Assembly: GCA_029204225.1 (NCBI GenBank)
Contig: CM055110.1
Coordinates: forward strand, 41,459,862-41,523,861
DNA: 64,000 nt
Source of the DNA: Diphasiastrum complanatum
Lineage: Eukaryota > Streptophyta > Lycopodiopsida > Lycopodiales > Lycopodiaceae
Direction of reading: 5' to 3'
Positions 44,454 to 55,745 of the stretch are shown here, one piece after another. Each line of letters starts with the position of its first letter. Position 1 is the first letter of the stretch. A model generated the notes under the pieces. That model was not told where the DNA came from. It did not search any database and worked only from the letters and a program-made list of their open reading frames with translations. The translations under genes and the position numbers were made by a program.

Positions 44454-45372
44454 TGTTGCATCGGCGCCTCAAAGGGCGCTGGGACTTGAGCGGTTTTCCC
44501 AACACGCATTTAAGTTTAACATTCATCCATCATGCACTTACGTAAAAGCCAACTCAGAAACATAACAAGCTTAACCATTCAGACTTAAGAAAACTGGAAT
44601 CCCAACCAACCCGAAAGCCAACTTAGAATCCGTCTCCAAAAGGTAACCAAAGGCAAAGACAAGCCACACATGAAACCCAAGGCATAGTGGTCGCCAAACT
44701 GACCAATTGGCATAGCGGCAAGCCCCATGTCGATGACAGGGACCCTTAGGCGCCAGCGACGCAAAAAGGTTGTAGTAAGGGTCCTTCCACTTGGACCAGT
44801 CCCGAAGGCGAAACCGAAATGATAATCATCCCCAAGGATCAACTTTATTAGATTTGGAAGCGGTTACATTCATACATAGACTGACCGGTCTCGGGGCCAC
44901 CAACACGTGCTGGGCATTGTGCCTGGCTCGTGCTGGTAGAGGGAGCTGAGACCTGGCGACTGGATTCCTAGCGCTGGTTGAGCTGCCCAAGTTTCTGTTT
45001 GCCGGACTCCCCCTATAGTTCTGTTGTGATTCGGCGCACCCCCTCTAGTTTGAAACATAGTGTTTTCTGGTAAAGCACGCTTTTTAGGACTTAGTTTTTA
45101 TTTTGCTGATTAAGCCTGGCAAGCCTGGCTGAATCAGTCTGGCTCCCGGACATGAGTCCCGGGAGCCGTCCCGGCGGCCGAATCAACTTGCTTTCCTGAC
45201 TAAGCCATGACTCGAGCTCCAGAGCTAGCTCATGACTTGTGACTACTTGACTGGCTCACCACAGGTCGAAGGCTCGGTCCTTGACGTTCTAACTTGCTCT
45301 GGGACCTTAGAGAGTGTCACCCCTTTGAGTCTTACAAGACACGCTGGGTGCACCCGAGTCAGCTTTACAACA
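44454..45372 (-). repeat. Gypsy copy 2, 3' LTR, next to the OBERON gene
   Basis: 919 bp, the inverse of the copy 1 LTR: TGTTGCATCGGCGCC to CTTTACAACA on the plus strand. Transcripts starting in this LTR would read directly into the OBERON 5' UTR. Confidence 0.94.
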
Positions 45373-45740
45373 TCCTCCCCTCGTTTGAGAAAGCTGATGT
45401 CCTCGTCAGGGCCAAACTAGAACCTAAGACTCATGGCACGGGCTTAATTCACCGGCCAAACTTTAGTTACATATACAAGGGCACGGGCTTGATTCACCGG
45501 CCAAAGGAAACCAACTGTAAAGAGAAGTAATGATATTGCGTTTTTGCACCCAGCACAGGAAAAGTGTGGATCCAGTTCACTTACGTAAAACCTGTGTAAA
45601 GCTGCTGCACTTAGACATTAGACTGAAGCTCACTCCTCGATAAGACATGTGGTTTACTTTATTAACATGAAAGAAAAAGGTACTTACGGCTCCCTTAAGC
45701 CTCAGATATGTCGTTTTCATCGCACGTTTGGATGAGTCCC

Positions 45741-46475
45741 CTAGGACTCTAGATATTTCGTTTGGTTGCCCAGGTTGAGCTCCTTGAGCTCTGCATTGGC
45801 ACTTAGATTCACCTTTGATGTAGAAACTGCAGGCAATGTTGGCTCCATTTGACCTCGCGTCAGTTGGTTTGTCACTGTTGGATGTCCTTCGTTAAAGAAG
45901 TGAGCTTTCGCTTGGTCACACAAGGTGAGCTCCTTGAGCTCTGCATCGGCACTTGAATTCACTTTTGATGTAGAAACTGTAGGCAATGTTGGCTCCATTT
46001 GTTCCCGTGTCAGCTGGTCTATCACTGTTGGTTGTCCTTCGTTAAAGAGGTGAATGAGATTGGGAGGAATGGTTGGCTCAGTTCATTTGTCTCGTTCTTT
46101 TCTAGTTGATCCCCTGACACAGCTCTGACGACACAAGGTTTCCTGCCATTATATAATAACACAAGGTTAACCCCTTTTGCCAAGAAGGCCACCACATGTT
46201 CGTTAAACCAGCTTAATCCCAAAATAGCGTCGAAGGCATCCATCTTCAAGATTGTGAACGTTAGTCGATTCTTCCAGGTTCCATGAGAGATTGGTAAGTT
46301 GGTTGCTAATCTACAAGTGGTCATTGTACCTTTCGCGGTCTCCACACAAATATGAGTCACATTTTCTTCACATCGGATGTCCAATTCCCCTGTCAGTTTT
46401 TCTGACAAGTAGTTATGTGACGCTCCCAGGTCTACCATGAAGTAAATAATCCTGCCTTAAATACAGCCTTTCAGG
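45741..46475 (-). pseudogene. Gypsy protease domain, copy 2
   Basis: It is homologous to the copy 1 protease with the same D-L-G active site (VDLGASHNYLSEKL) and the same duplicated tail unit (DQLTREQMEPTLP, NQLTRGQMEPTLP). The frame is split near 46,025. A TAA upstream (GCI-stop-GRIIYF), where copy 1 has CAA, separates it from gag. Confidence 0.87.
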
Positions 46476-46543
46476 TACAATAACTTGGATCCTCTCGCAG
46501 GAGTCGCCATAAGATGTTCACGATACACCGCAAGTGCCCCTAT

Positions 46544-47953
46544 CTATTGTAAGGCATTCAGGTCAGACTCCATCAAATCTGTTTCTGGGTCCTCTTCGTC
46601 ATCCTGTTCACCATCTTCTTGATCAAATGCCTCTCTCTCCATCCTATCAAATCCTTCAATGGCAGCCATGATTTGCTTATTCAATGGTTTGGGGCATGAC
46701 CTCCAAGAGTGACCTTGCTGATGACAGTTGAAGCAACGAATGGAACTGCCCACCGTTGGTGAGCTGTGGCTGTGACTAGCTGAAGGTCCAACATTGTTTC
46801 TTCTCTGGAACATGTTCCCTCCATTGTTGCCTTTGTTGCCAAACCCTGTTTTTGTTGGGAATTTGTTCACGCTACTCGAGGCTTGGTTGCCATTTGAAGC
46901 TGAGTCCCTTCTTGAAAAGAAGCTCGAACTCGGTCTGGATCCACTAAATACTCTTGTTGAGGTTGCGGGAGCAGCTGGTGCCAATGTGCTCTCATAATCA
47001 CGAACCATTTCAGCCGCTCGAATAGTTGAATTGAAATCATGGGGCATGTAGATGTCTATTGCACGCCGGGTCCAAGATTGCATTCCAGACAATAGATAAT
47101 CAGTTTTGTCTGCCTCGGACATATCTTCAATAACCCATACACTCTGTCTGAATTTATTGAGGTACTCTCGCAATGACCCTTTCTGTTTGAGCCCCGATAA
47201 TTCTGTCCTCAATCTCATGTGTGAATCCTTCGGTATGAACTCCTCTCGTAACGCGGCTTTGAATGCGTCCCATGTCTGGAAATACATTCCTGCCATCCGG
47301 TACCAGTTTGTAGTATAGCCCTCAAAATATGCTAATGCCAAGTCCGTTCTTTCTTCCTCAGGAGTGTTCATCAGACGGAAGTAGTGGTCCATGTGAAACA
47401 ACCAATCTTCCACAACTCGAATGTCACGCTCTCCTTTGAAAGTAGGTGGTGCTTTCACTTTGGCAGTCTTCCTTGGGCCTTCCGTGTTTCGCGCTCGTGG
47501 TTCTCTTGGTATCTGTGGAGGAGGCGGCACTGCATTCCCCCTAGTTGCTTCCAACTCTTCTAACCTGGCTTCGAGCTGTGTTAGCCCGTCTCTCATTTCT
47601 CTAGCAAGGTTAAATTGAGTAAGGTTCATGGTTCACAAGGATGTTTGCCATTCTTTCCTTTCTGTTTCTCTATCCTTCTTCACCTCGCTAAGCATAGCCG
47701 TCATTGCGCTTGATAAGTATTGCCGCATCTTCACTTCAAAGAGGTCCTGTTGCGCCTCTGGCAAGGGTTCATCTCTTGGTGTAGGTTCAGAAGGGCCACC
47801 CATCTCTTCATGGAGGGGCGCCACTGTGGAGTGCATACGCTCTTTCTTTCTCGACTTGGACCTGGTGCCATCTCGATGCATGCGAGAGCTGTATTCTCGA
47901 GTCAGCTCTTCTCCGTCCGTCAGTGCTCGTAACTCTTCAAGATGGTCCTCCAT
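46544..47953 (-). pseudogene. Gypsy gag, copy 2, with two nonsense mutations
   Basis: It is nearly identical to the copy 1 gag: capsid domain, linker and zinc knuckle CFNCHQQGHSWRSC are all present. After codon 106 (WQTSL) copy 2 has TGA where copy 1 has CGA, a C-to-T change at a CpG. Near the end a TAG replaces CAG after ALQ. Both are the changes expected from deamination of methylated cytosine. The protein would be truncated before the capsid. Confidence 0.92.
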
Positions 47954-48310
47954 TATAGTCAGAGGTGTACTTCCAACAGATTATCGCCTCAATCCTTTTT
48001 ATATTTGAAGCTCTCCCTTCTGTCAGCCGGGCCCCACAGCTCTCTTTTCTTCTTTATTAAATCAGCTTCAATGAAAATATCCCTTCCTCAAACTTAGCAC
48101 GCCCACATCACCTGAGAGCCAAGTAGGAACCAGGTCATTTGTGTCCAAGCAAGCACACGACAAACGGAACATACCAACCAAAGCAAAACACAGAGGATCC
48201 CTCTCAAGCCACAAACCCCCCCTAAGACCGGACGTAGGACCTTTGCCTAGCCGCGCCCACACAAATCTATCACAGAATTAGCCCACGGGGAAACATCCAT
48301 CCAACCATCC

Positions 48311-48696
48311 GTGCTTTCACCATTAAGCAGCACATTGCCTCAGTCACGCCCCACCACTTTTTGGTCGATAGCCCTTATAGCTAAATGATCGGCAGCTATC
48401 CCGCACCGGCAGCTAACCACCCGTGCTTTACACCCGAATTCGAGCAGCATCTCTGTATCAATGGTCAGCCCGTACAGTTCGAATATGTCGCCCCGCACCC
48501 CACAAGGTACAGACCGTGCTTTCACCTACCTAGGCAGCACTTTGCCTCATCCGTCCTACGTGCAGACAGCGCCAGGCCCGAACCGCGAGAACTGACCGTG
48601 CTTACACCTCGAGGGCAGCACTTTGACTCATCAAGTCCCCCGTTCTGCCGACCACCCTGACCGTGGACGCACCCGTGCTTACACTGTGGGCAGCAC
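48311..48696 (-). other. Leader array of five GTGCT...AGCAC stem-loops (copy 2)
   Basis: On the plus strand the reversed units lie at 48,311-48,332, 48,423-48,447, 48,516-48,540, 48,598-48,621 and 48,675-48,696. The second unit of copy 1 (GTGTT, wobble pair) is GTGCT here, so pairing is kept. Confidence 0.75.
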
Positions 48697-48786
48697 CTTG
48701 CGCAACGGTTGTCCTGACAAATCCCAAAACGTGGCCATCCTTGTGAGACTTGCGTAGCTGACCGGCTAGTCGGCTATGATACCACA

Positions 48787-49699
48787 TGTTGCGCCGGCGC
48801 CTCAAAGGGCGCTGAGACTTGAGCAGTTTCCCCAATACGCGCTTAAGTCTAACATTCATCCATCATGCACTTACGTAAAAGCCAACTCAGAAACGTAACA
48901 AGCTTAACCATTCAGACTTAAGAAAACTGGAATCCCAACCAACCCGAAAGCCAACTCAGAATCCGTCCCCAAAAGGTAACCAAAGGCAAAGACAAGCCAC
49001 ACATGAAAACCAAGGCATAGTGGTCGCCAAACTGACTAATTGGCATAGCGGCAAGCCCCATGTCGATGACAGGTAGGCGCTAGCGACGCAAAAAGGTTGT
49101 AGTAAGGGTCCTTCCACTTGGACCAGTCCCGGAGGCGAAACCGAAATGGTAATCATCCCCAAGGATCAACTTTATTAGATTTGGAAGCGGTTACATTCAT
49201 ACATAGACTGACCAGTCTCGGGGCCACCAACACGTGCTAAGCATTGTGCCTGGCTCGTGCTGGTAGAGGGAGCTGAGACCTGGCGACTGGATTTCTGCCG
49301 CTGGTTGAGCTGCCCAAGTTTCTGTCTGCCGGACTCCCCCTATAGTTCTGCTGTGATTCGGCGCACCCCCTCTGGTTTGAAACATAGTGCTTTCTGGTAA
49401 AGCACGCTTTTTAGGACTTAGTTTTTATTTTGCTGATTAAGCCTGACAAGCCTGGCTGAATCAGTCTGGCTCCCGGACATGAGTCCCGGGAGCCGTCCCA
49501 GCGGCCGAATCAACTTGCTTTCCTGACTAGGCCATGACTCGAGCTCCAGAGCTAGCTCATGACTTGTGACTACTTGACTGGCTCACCACAGGTCGGAGGC
49601 TTAGTCCTTGACGTTCTAACTTGCTCTGGGACCTTAGAGAGTGTCACCCCTTTGAGTCTTACAGGGCACGCTGGGTGCACTCGAGTCAGCTTTACAACA
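48787..49699 (-). repeat. Gypsy copy 2, 5' LTR
   Basis: 913 bp, direct repeat of 44,454-45,372. It has a small deletion near 49,072 compared with the other LTRs. Confidence 0.94.
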
Positions 49700-49740
49700 C
49701 ATCCCCTCCTCCACTTTTTTGCTTTCATGTGGGACCCCAA

Positions 49741-49818
49741 GACCAATCCTAAGTCACATTTGAAAACACATTTCTCTAAGACCAATCCTAAGTCATGGTT
49801 GAAAACACACTTCTCTAA
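49741..49818. repeat. Two tandem 39-bp units between gypsy copies 2 and 3
   Basis: GACCAATCCTAAGTCA starts each unit (49,741 and 49,780) and TTCTCTAA ends it. They form over half of the 147-bp spacer between the two elements. Confidence 0.9.
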
Positions 49819-49846
49819 CGTAAGTTTGTAGATGACCAATGGCAAG

Positions 49847-50755
49847 TGTTGTAAAGCTGACTCAGGTGCACCCAGCGTGCCCTGTAAGACTCTAAGGGGT
49901 GACGCTCCCTAAGGTCCCAGAGCAAGTTAGAACGTCAAGGATTGAGCCTCCGACTTGTGGTGAGCCAGTCAAGTAGTCACAAGTCATGAGCTAGCTCTGG
50001 AGCTCGAGTCATGGCCTAGTTAGGAAGCAAGTTGATTCTGCCGCCGCGACAGCTCCCGGGACCCATGTCTGGGAGCCAGACTGATTCTGCCAGGCTTAAT
50101 CAGCAAAATCAAAACTAAGTCCCAAAAAGCGTGCTTTACCAGAAAGCACTATGTTTCAGAACAGAGGGGGTGCGCCGAATCACAGCAACACTATAGGGGG
50201 AGTCCGACAGACAGAAACTTGGGCAGCTCAACTAGCACCAGGAATCCAGTCGCCAGGTCTCAGCTCCCTCTACCAGCACGAGCCAGGCATAATGCCCAGC
50301 ACGTGTTGGTGGCCCCGAGACCAGTCAGTCTATGTATGAATGTAACCTCTTCCAAATCTAATAAAGTTGATTCTTGGGGATGATTACCATTTCGGTTTCA
50401 CCTCCGGGACTGGTCCAAGTAGAAGGACCCTTACTACAACCTTTTTGCGTCACTGGTGCCTAAGGGTCCCTGTCATCAACATGGGACTTGCCGCTATGCC
50501 AATTGGTCAGTTTGGCGACCACTATGCCTTGGGTTTCATGTGTGGCTTGTCTTTGCCTTTGGTTACCTTTTGGGGACGGATTCTGAGTTGGCTTTCGGGT
50601 TCGTTGGGATTCCAGTTTTCTTAAGTCTGAATGGTTAAGCTTGTTACATTTCTGAGTTGGCTTTTACGTAAGTGCATGATGGATGAATGTTAGACTTAAG
50701 CGCGTATTGGAGAAACTGCTCAAGTCCCAGCGCCCTTTGAGGCGCCGGCGCAACA
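49847..50755 (+). repeat. Gypsy copy 3, 5' LTR
   Basis: 909 bp, TGTTGTAAAG to GGCGCAACA, the same family as copies 1 and 2 with scattered substitutions. Confidence 0.94.
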
Positions 50756-50845
50756 TGTGGTATCATAGCCGACTAGCCGGTCAGCTACGCAAGTCTCACA
50801 AGGATGGCCACGTTTTGGGATTTGTCAGGACAACCGTTGCGCAAG

Positions 50846-51233
50846 GTGCTGCCCACAGTGTAAGCACGAGTGCGTCCACGGTCGGGGTGGTCGACAGAAC
50901 GGGGGACTTGATGAGTCAAAGTGTTGCCCTCGAGGTGTAAGCACGGTCAGTTTCCGCGGTTCGGGCCTGGCGCCGTCTGCACATAGGACAGATGAGACAA
51001 TGTGTTGCCATTAGGTTGGTGAAAGCACGGTCTGTGCCTTGTGGGGTGGGGGGTGACATATTCGAACTGTACGGGTTAACCATTGATACAGAGATACTGC
51101 TCGAATTTGGGTGTAAAGCACGGGTGGTTAGCTGCCGGTGCGGGATAGCTGCCGATCATTTAGCTATAAGGTCTATCGACCAAAAAGTGGTGGGGCGTGA
51201 CTGAGGCAATGTGCTGCTTAATGGTGAAAGCAC
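50846..51233 (+). other. Leader array of five stem-loops (copy 3)
   Basis: Units at 50,846-50,867, 50,921-50,944, 51,002-51,028, about 51,099-51,122 and 51,211-51,233. The third unit is GTGTT here instead of GTGCT, which still pairs through a G-U wobble. Confidence 0.72.
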
Positions 51234-51444
51234 GGATGGTTGGATGGATGTTTCCTCGTGGGCTAATTCTGTGATAGATTTGTGTGGGCGCGGCTAGGCA
51301 AAGGTCCTACGTCTGATGTCAGGGGGAATGTGGCTTGAGAGGGATCCTCTGTGTTTGCTTTGGTTGGTATGTTCGTTTGTGGTGTGCTTGTTTGGACCTG
51401 AATAACCCCTGGTTGCTTAACTTCTTCCAGGTGATCTGATCTAG

Positions 51445-54400
51445 TTGGGAGTTGAAGGAGGAATTTACATTTGTGGGTGGACGACATACAAGTATGGAAA
51501 GGAGCTTCCATGGGGGAAAACCCCCAAGATTGGTTCAAGATTATTATTCCTATTCGGAAAGATCGCGGGGAGGAAGTCAGATTTCATGATCGACTCCGGA
51601 GCTTCACATAACTATATTTCAAGGAGCATAGTGGAACAGTTTAGCTTGCCGACCAGAAATGTAACATCAACGCTCAAGGTAGAAACAGCAAAGGGAGCAC
51701 TGGACGCAGACAAGGCAACATTGAACATCTTGGTGCAAATTGGGAGATGGAAGGCTAAACTTAGCTTTTTGATTTTAGAGATGGATGCCTTCGATGTAAT
51801 TTTGGGCCTTCCCTGGCTAAATGAACATTGTATTGTAGTTTTGGGTAGGAGCTCAAACTTGTTTCTCTTGGATTACAAGGGACAAATCTGTATGACAAAA
51901 GCTCTGCCTAGAGGGAACGCGAAGGGCACCGATATTGAACAAAATCTGGTTGCTGCATCTGTGATTAAAAGCATGGCGAAAGGGAAAAGGTCAAAGTGTT
52001 TTCTTTGTATTTGCAGAGAGGTTCCAGAAGGGAAAAACGCACAACTGAAAAACTTGCCAAAGGAGGTGGCAGATTTGCTAGAGGAATTTAGCAATGTGTT
52101 TCCAGAAGAACTCCCAACTAAGTTACCTCCTCGAAGACCAGTGGACCATAAGATTGAGTTGGTACCAGGAACAGAACCAACTTCACGAGCACCTTATAGG
52201 ATGTCCCAAGAAGAGTTGGTGGAACTGAAACGACAACTTGGTGAATTGATAGACAAAGGATTCATTAGACCCAGTGCTTCGCCTTTTGGAGCCCCTGTAC
52301 TATTCGTGGAAAAGGCGGACAAGACACTGCGGATGTGTGTGGATTACCGCATGCTCAACAAGGGTACCATCAAGAACAAGTATCCCATGCCTAGAATTGA
52401 TGACCTGTTCGACCAGCTCAAACATGCCAGATATTTTAGCCAAATAGATCTTAGATCTTGATATCACCAAATTCGAATAGCTAAAGGTGATGAGTACAAA
52501 ATGGCTTTTCGATCACGGTATGGGAGCCACGAATTCAGGGTGATGTCGTTCGGTCTAACAAATGCACCAGCCACTTTTGGCACGTTGATGAACAACATTT
52601 TTCAAAACTGCTTAGATGAATTTGTCATTGTGTACATCGATGACATCTTGGTGTTTAGTCGTAGCCTCAAAGATCACATTAAACATTTAAGGACTGTCCT
52701 CCAACAACTAAGGAAGAACAGCTTGTTCGCGAAAAGAGAAAAATGTGAATTTGTGGTAGAGGAAGTTGATTTCCTTGGACACGTTATAGGCTACGGACGA
52801 ATTCGGATGGATCCTAAGAAGATCAAGACTATCTTGGATTGGCTGGCTCCTAAAATTGTTCATGGCATCAAATCCTTTGTGGGATTATGTAACTTTTACA
52901 GGAGATTCATTGAGGCATTTAGCAAAATTGTGGCACCACTGTTGGAGCAGACCAAGACTCATCTGAAGATGACATGGACACCGGAATGCGAAGCAGCGTT
53001 CCAAGAACTAAAACGACGGATCACTCAGGAACCCATCCTTGCCTTACCGGACTTTAGCAAACCTTTTGAAATACATACAGACGCGTCGAACTTTGCTATT
53101 GGGGCCGTGCTGATGCAAGACGGAAAACCTGTTGCATATTTTTCAAAAAAATTGAGTGACGTAGATCGACGATGGCCAACTCATGAAAAAGAAATGGTCG
53201 CAGTAGTTCAAGCAGTGGAGCATTGGAGACATTATGTGGCAGGAAAACCCTTTAAGGCATTCACTGATAATGTATCACTCAAGTACTTCTCATCCCAAGG
53301 TATGTTCACGCCAAAGCAAATGCGATGGCAAAACTTTCTCTCAAAATTCAATATAGACATTGTACACACGACGGGAAAGAACAATGTGGTGGCGGACGCA
53401 CTAAGTAGACAGGAACACTTGATGGCAATAGTGACAACTCAGGTGACTGACCTACTCCAAGAAATCAGGGAGAATTATGGTGCAGATGCGTTGGCGGAGG
53501 ACTTAATGATCGAATTCCAGCTGGGAAAGCCTCATAAACATTTCACTTGGAAAGATCAAAGGGTTGTTTATAAACAACGCAGAGTATATGTCCCAGACAA
53601 CATCAACTTGATGAAGAAAGTCTTGCGAGAACATCATGACATACTAGCCGCCGGACATCCAGGGGTGAATCGCATGAATGAACTTCTCAAAAGAGGCTTC
53701 TATTGGCCAGGTATGTGGGCAGACGTTGAATCCTATGTGCAAACATGCCCGACATGTCAACAAGTGAAGGTGGAACTGCTAGCTCCAGCATGACTACTCC
53801 AACCATTACCGGTACCAGCATACCCATGGGATTCGGTGAGCATGGATTTTATTGTTCAACTACCACGGTGCCAAGGCTTCGATTCAATTTATGTGGTGGT
53901 TGACCACTTTTCAAAGCAAGTTCATCTAGTACCAACTAAAAGTTCAGTGATAGCTGAAGAAGTGGCAAGGTTATTTTTCAAATGTGTCTTCAAATACCAC
54001 GGCCTGCCTAGAACGATTATTTCTGACCGAGACACCAAGTTCGTTGGAAAGTTTTGGACTTGTCTATTTCGCCTCGTGGAAACTGGACTGAATTTCAGCA
54101 CTGCATATCACCCTCAGACAGATGGGCAAACAGAATGAGTCAATCGACATATTGAACAATATTTACGAAATTATGTCGCTTGGGACCAATCCGATTGGGT
54201 CAACTACTTGGATATTCTCGAGTTTGCACATAACAACCAAGTGAACAGATCTACTGGAAGGGCACCCTTCGAGATAAGCAATGGTCGGCTACCGATTGTT
54301 CCAAGCTCTTTTCTTACAGGCGTGCATGAAACACCAGTACCCACTGTGGAGGAATTCATCAATGAGTGGCACACAAAGCTGACAGAGGTGTAGTCATTTT

Positions 54401-54975
54401 CAGAGCAGTCACAAAGGAGTATGGCAGCTGACGTAAACCCACATCGACGAGAACTGGAATTTGAGGAAGGTGATCAAGTATGGCTGAACACAAAGAACAT
54501 TGCATTACCAAAAGGTTTTTCTCATAAGTTCGTTCGACCTTATGCGGGACCATATTATGTCACCAAGAAGATCAACCCAGTGGCGTACCGATTGGCGCTG
54601 TCGTCCCGCTTGGATATACACAATGTGTTTCATATCTCATTACTCAAACGGTACAAACCAGATGAGCGATTTGATCGGCAACACGAACTCCGTCACCCAC
54701 CGACGACACTTGATGAGACGAAGAGGCAGCTTATACCAGAACAAATATTGACACATAGAAAGTGAACTGGCGTTCAACGTGAATATCTAGTGAAGTGGCT
54801 ACGGGCTCCACTTATTGAGGCTTCTTGGGAGTACGAAGACAAACTTAAGGAAGGAGCCCCTGAAGTACTAGCAGATTATCTGCAGAAGAACCAACGCAAT
54901 AGCCGTTTTTCCAAATCGACACACAAAGCACTACCTGCGGCATGCCTCCTACATAAACATTCATGGCCATTTTGA
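51445..54975 (+). pseudogene. Gypsy protease-RT-RNase H-integrase-chromodomain polyprotein, copy 3
   Basis: The protease has a normal active site ([14 protein letters not shown], 51,586). RT spans about 52,150-52,800 with [14 protein letters not shown] and the catalytic VYIDDILVFS. RNase H (about 53,070-53,300) has HTDAS, THEKEM and FTDN. The integrase zinc finger (H-H-C-C around AAGHPGVNRMNELLKRG and CPTCQQ, near 53,640-53,765) is followed by the core with MDFIVQL, ISDRDTKFVGKFW and a Glu in DGQTE. The C-terminus has a chromodomain-like motif (REYLVKWLRAP, ASWEYED, 54,780-54,840). In-frame stops at about 52,459, 53,791, 54,136, 54,391 and 54,762 kill it; several replace Trp or Arg codons by single transitions. 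No gag precedes it. Confidence 0.93.
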
Positions 54976-55189
54976 AGTTCAAGGAACTTCCAGGTATCTT
55001 TCTTAAGTTTGTCAATAAATCACTTGCAGCTTTACACAGGTTTTACGTAAGTGAACTTTATCTACACTTATCCGCCAATGTATTTTTTTAATTCAAAGTT
55101 GTTAAGGCCGGTGAATTAAGCCCGTGCCATACGTCCTAGGTCTAGTTTGGCCCTGATGAGGACATCAGCTTTTTCAAACGAGGGGAGGA

Positions 55190-55495
55190 TGTTGTAAAGC
55201 TGACTCAGGTGCACCCAACGTGCCCTATAAGACTCTAAAGGGTGATGCTCCCTAAGGTCCCAGAGCAAGTTAGAACGTCAAGGACTGAGCCTCCGACCTG
55301 TGGTGAGCCAGTCAAGTAGTCACAAGTCATGAGCTAGCTCTGGAGCTCGAGTCATGGCCTAGTTAGGAAACAAGTTGATTCTGCCGCCGGGACGGCTCCC
55401 GGGACCCATGTCTGGGAGCCAGACTGACTCTGCCAGGCTTGCCAGGCTTAATCAGCAAAATAAAAACTAAGTCCCAAAAAGTGTGCTTTACCATA
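55190..55495 (+). repeat. Truncated 3' LTR of gypsy copy 3
   Basis: It begins TGTTGTAAAGCTGACTCAGG after the polypurine tract and breaks off at GTGTGCTTTACCATAAA, after about one third of the LTR. Confidence 0.92.
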
Positions 55496-55498
55496 AAC

Positions 55499-55670
55499 TA
55501 GGCCATGACTCAAGCTCCAGAGCTAGCTGGAGACTTGTGACTACTTGATTGGCTCACCACAGGCCCGAGGCTCATTCCTTGACTTTCTAAGTTGCTCTGC
55601 GACCTTAGGGAGCGTCACCCTTTAGAGTCTTGTAGGGCACACTAGGTGCACTCGAGTCAGCTTTACAACA
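55499..55670 (-). repeat. Inverted LTR fragment
   Basis: This is the reverse complement of the first 172 bp of the LTR, ending with CTTTACAACA. It faces 55,190-55,364 with about 135 bp between the arms. Confidence 0.9.
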
Positions 55671-55745
55671 ATAGGGCCCAAAGTCGTTTTCTTCTCTTTT
55701 GTAGTTGAATCCCTACCTGGGTGTGCTCGAGAGAAATGCTTGCGG

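Larger units (their letters stand above)
44454..49699 (-). mobile_element. Gypsy copy 2: gag-protease-only element on the minus strand
   Basis: The 5' LTR is 48,787-49,699 and the 3' LTR 44,454-45,372, with a primer site (48,773-48,784), stem-loop leader, gag, protease and polypurine tract (45,373-45,385) between. The flanking bases are CGTCC and CATCC, a 5-bp duplication with one mismatch. Its structure equals copy 1, including the absence of pol, so both descend from the same deleted founder. It lies just upstream of the OBERON gene in the same orientation, and only 147 bp from copy 3, head to head. Confidence 0.94.
49847..55670 (+). mobile_element. Gypsy copy 3: chromovirus-like element with pol but no gag
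   Basis: The 5' LTR is 49,847-50,755, the primer site 50,758-50,769, the same stem-loop leader follows to about 51,420, then protease-RT-RNase H-integrase-chromodomain, polypurine tract (55,177-55,189) and a rearranged 3' LTR. The leader joins directly to sequence matching the last residues before the protease in copies 1 and 2, so gag is deleted. The C-terminal chromodomain-like motif places the family among gypsy chromoviruses. No target duplication is seen, which fits the rearranged 3' end. Confidence 0.9.

Noticed and set aside
51586-54975. Treating copy 3 pol as a functional polyprotein
   Set aside because: At least five in-frame stops interrupt it, although the active-site motifs remain.
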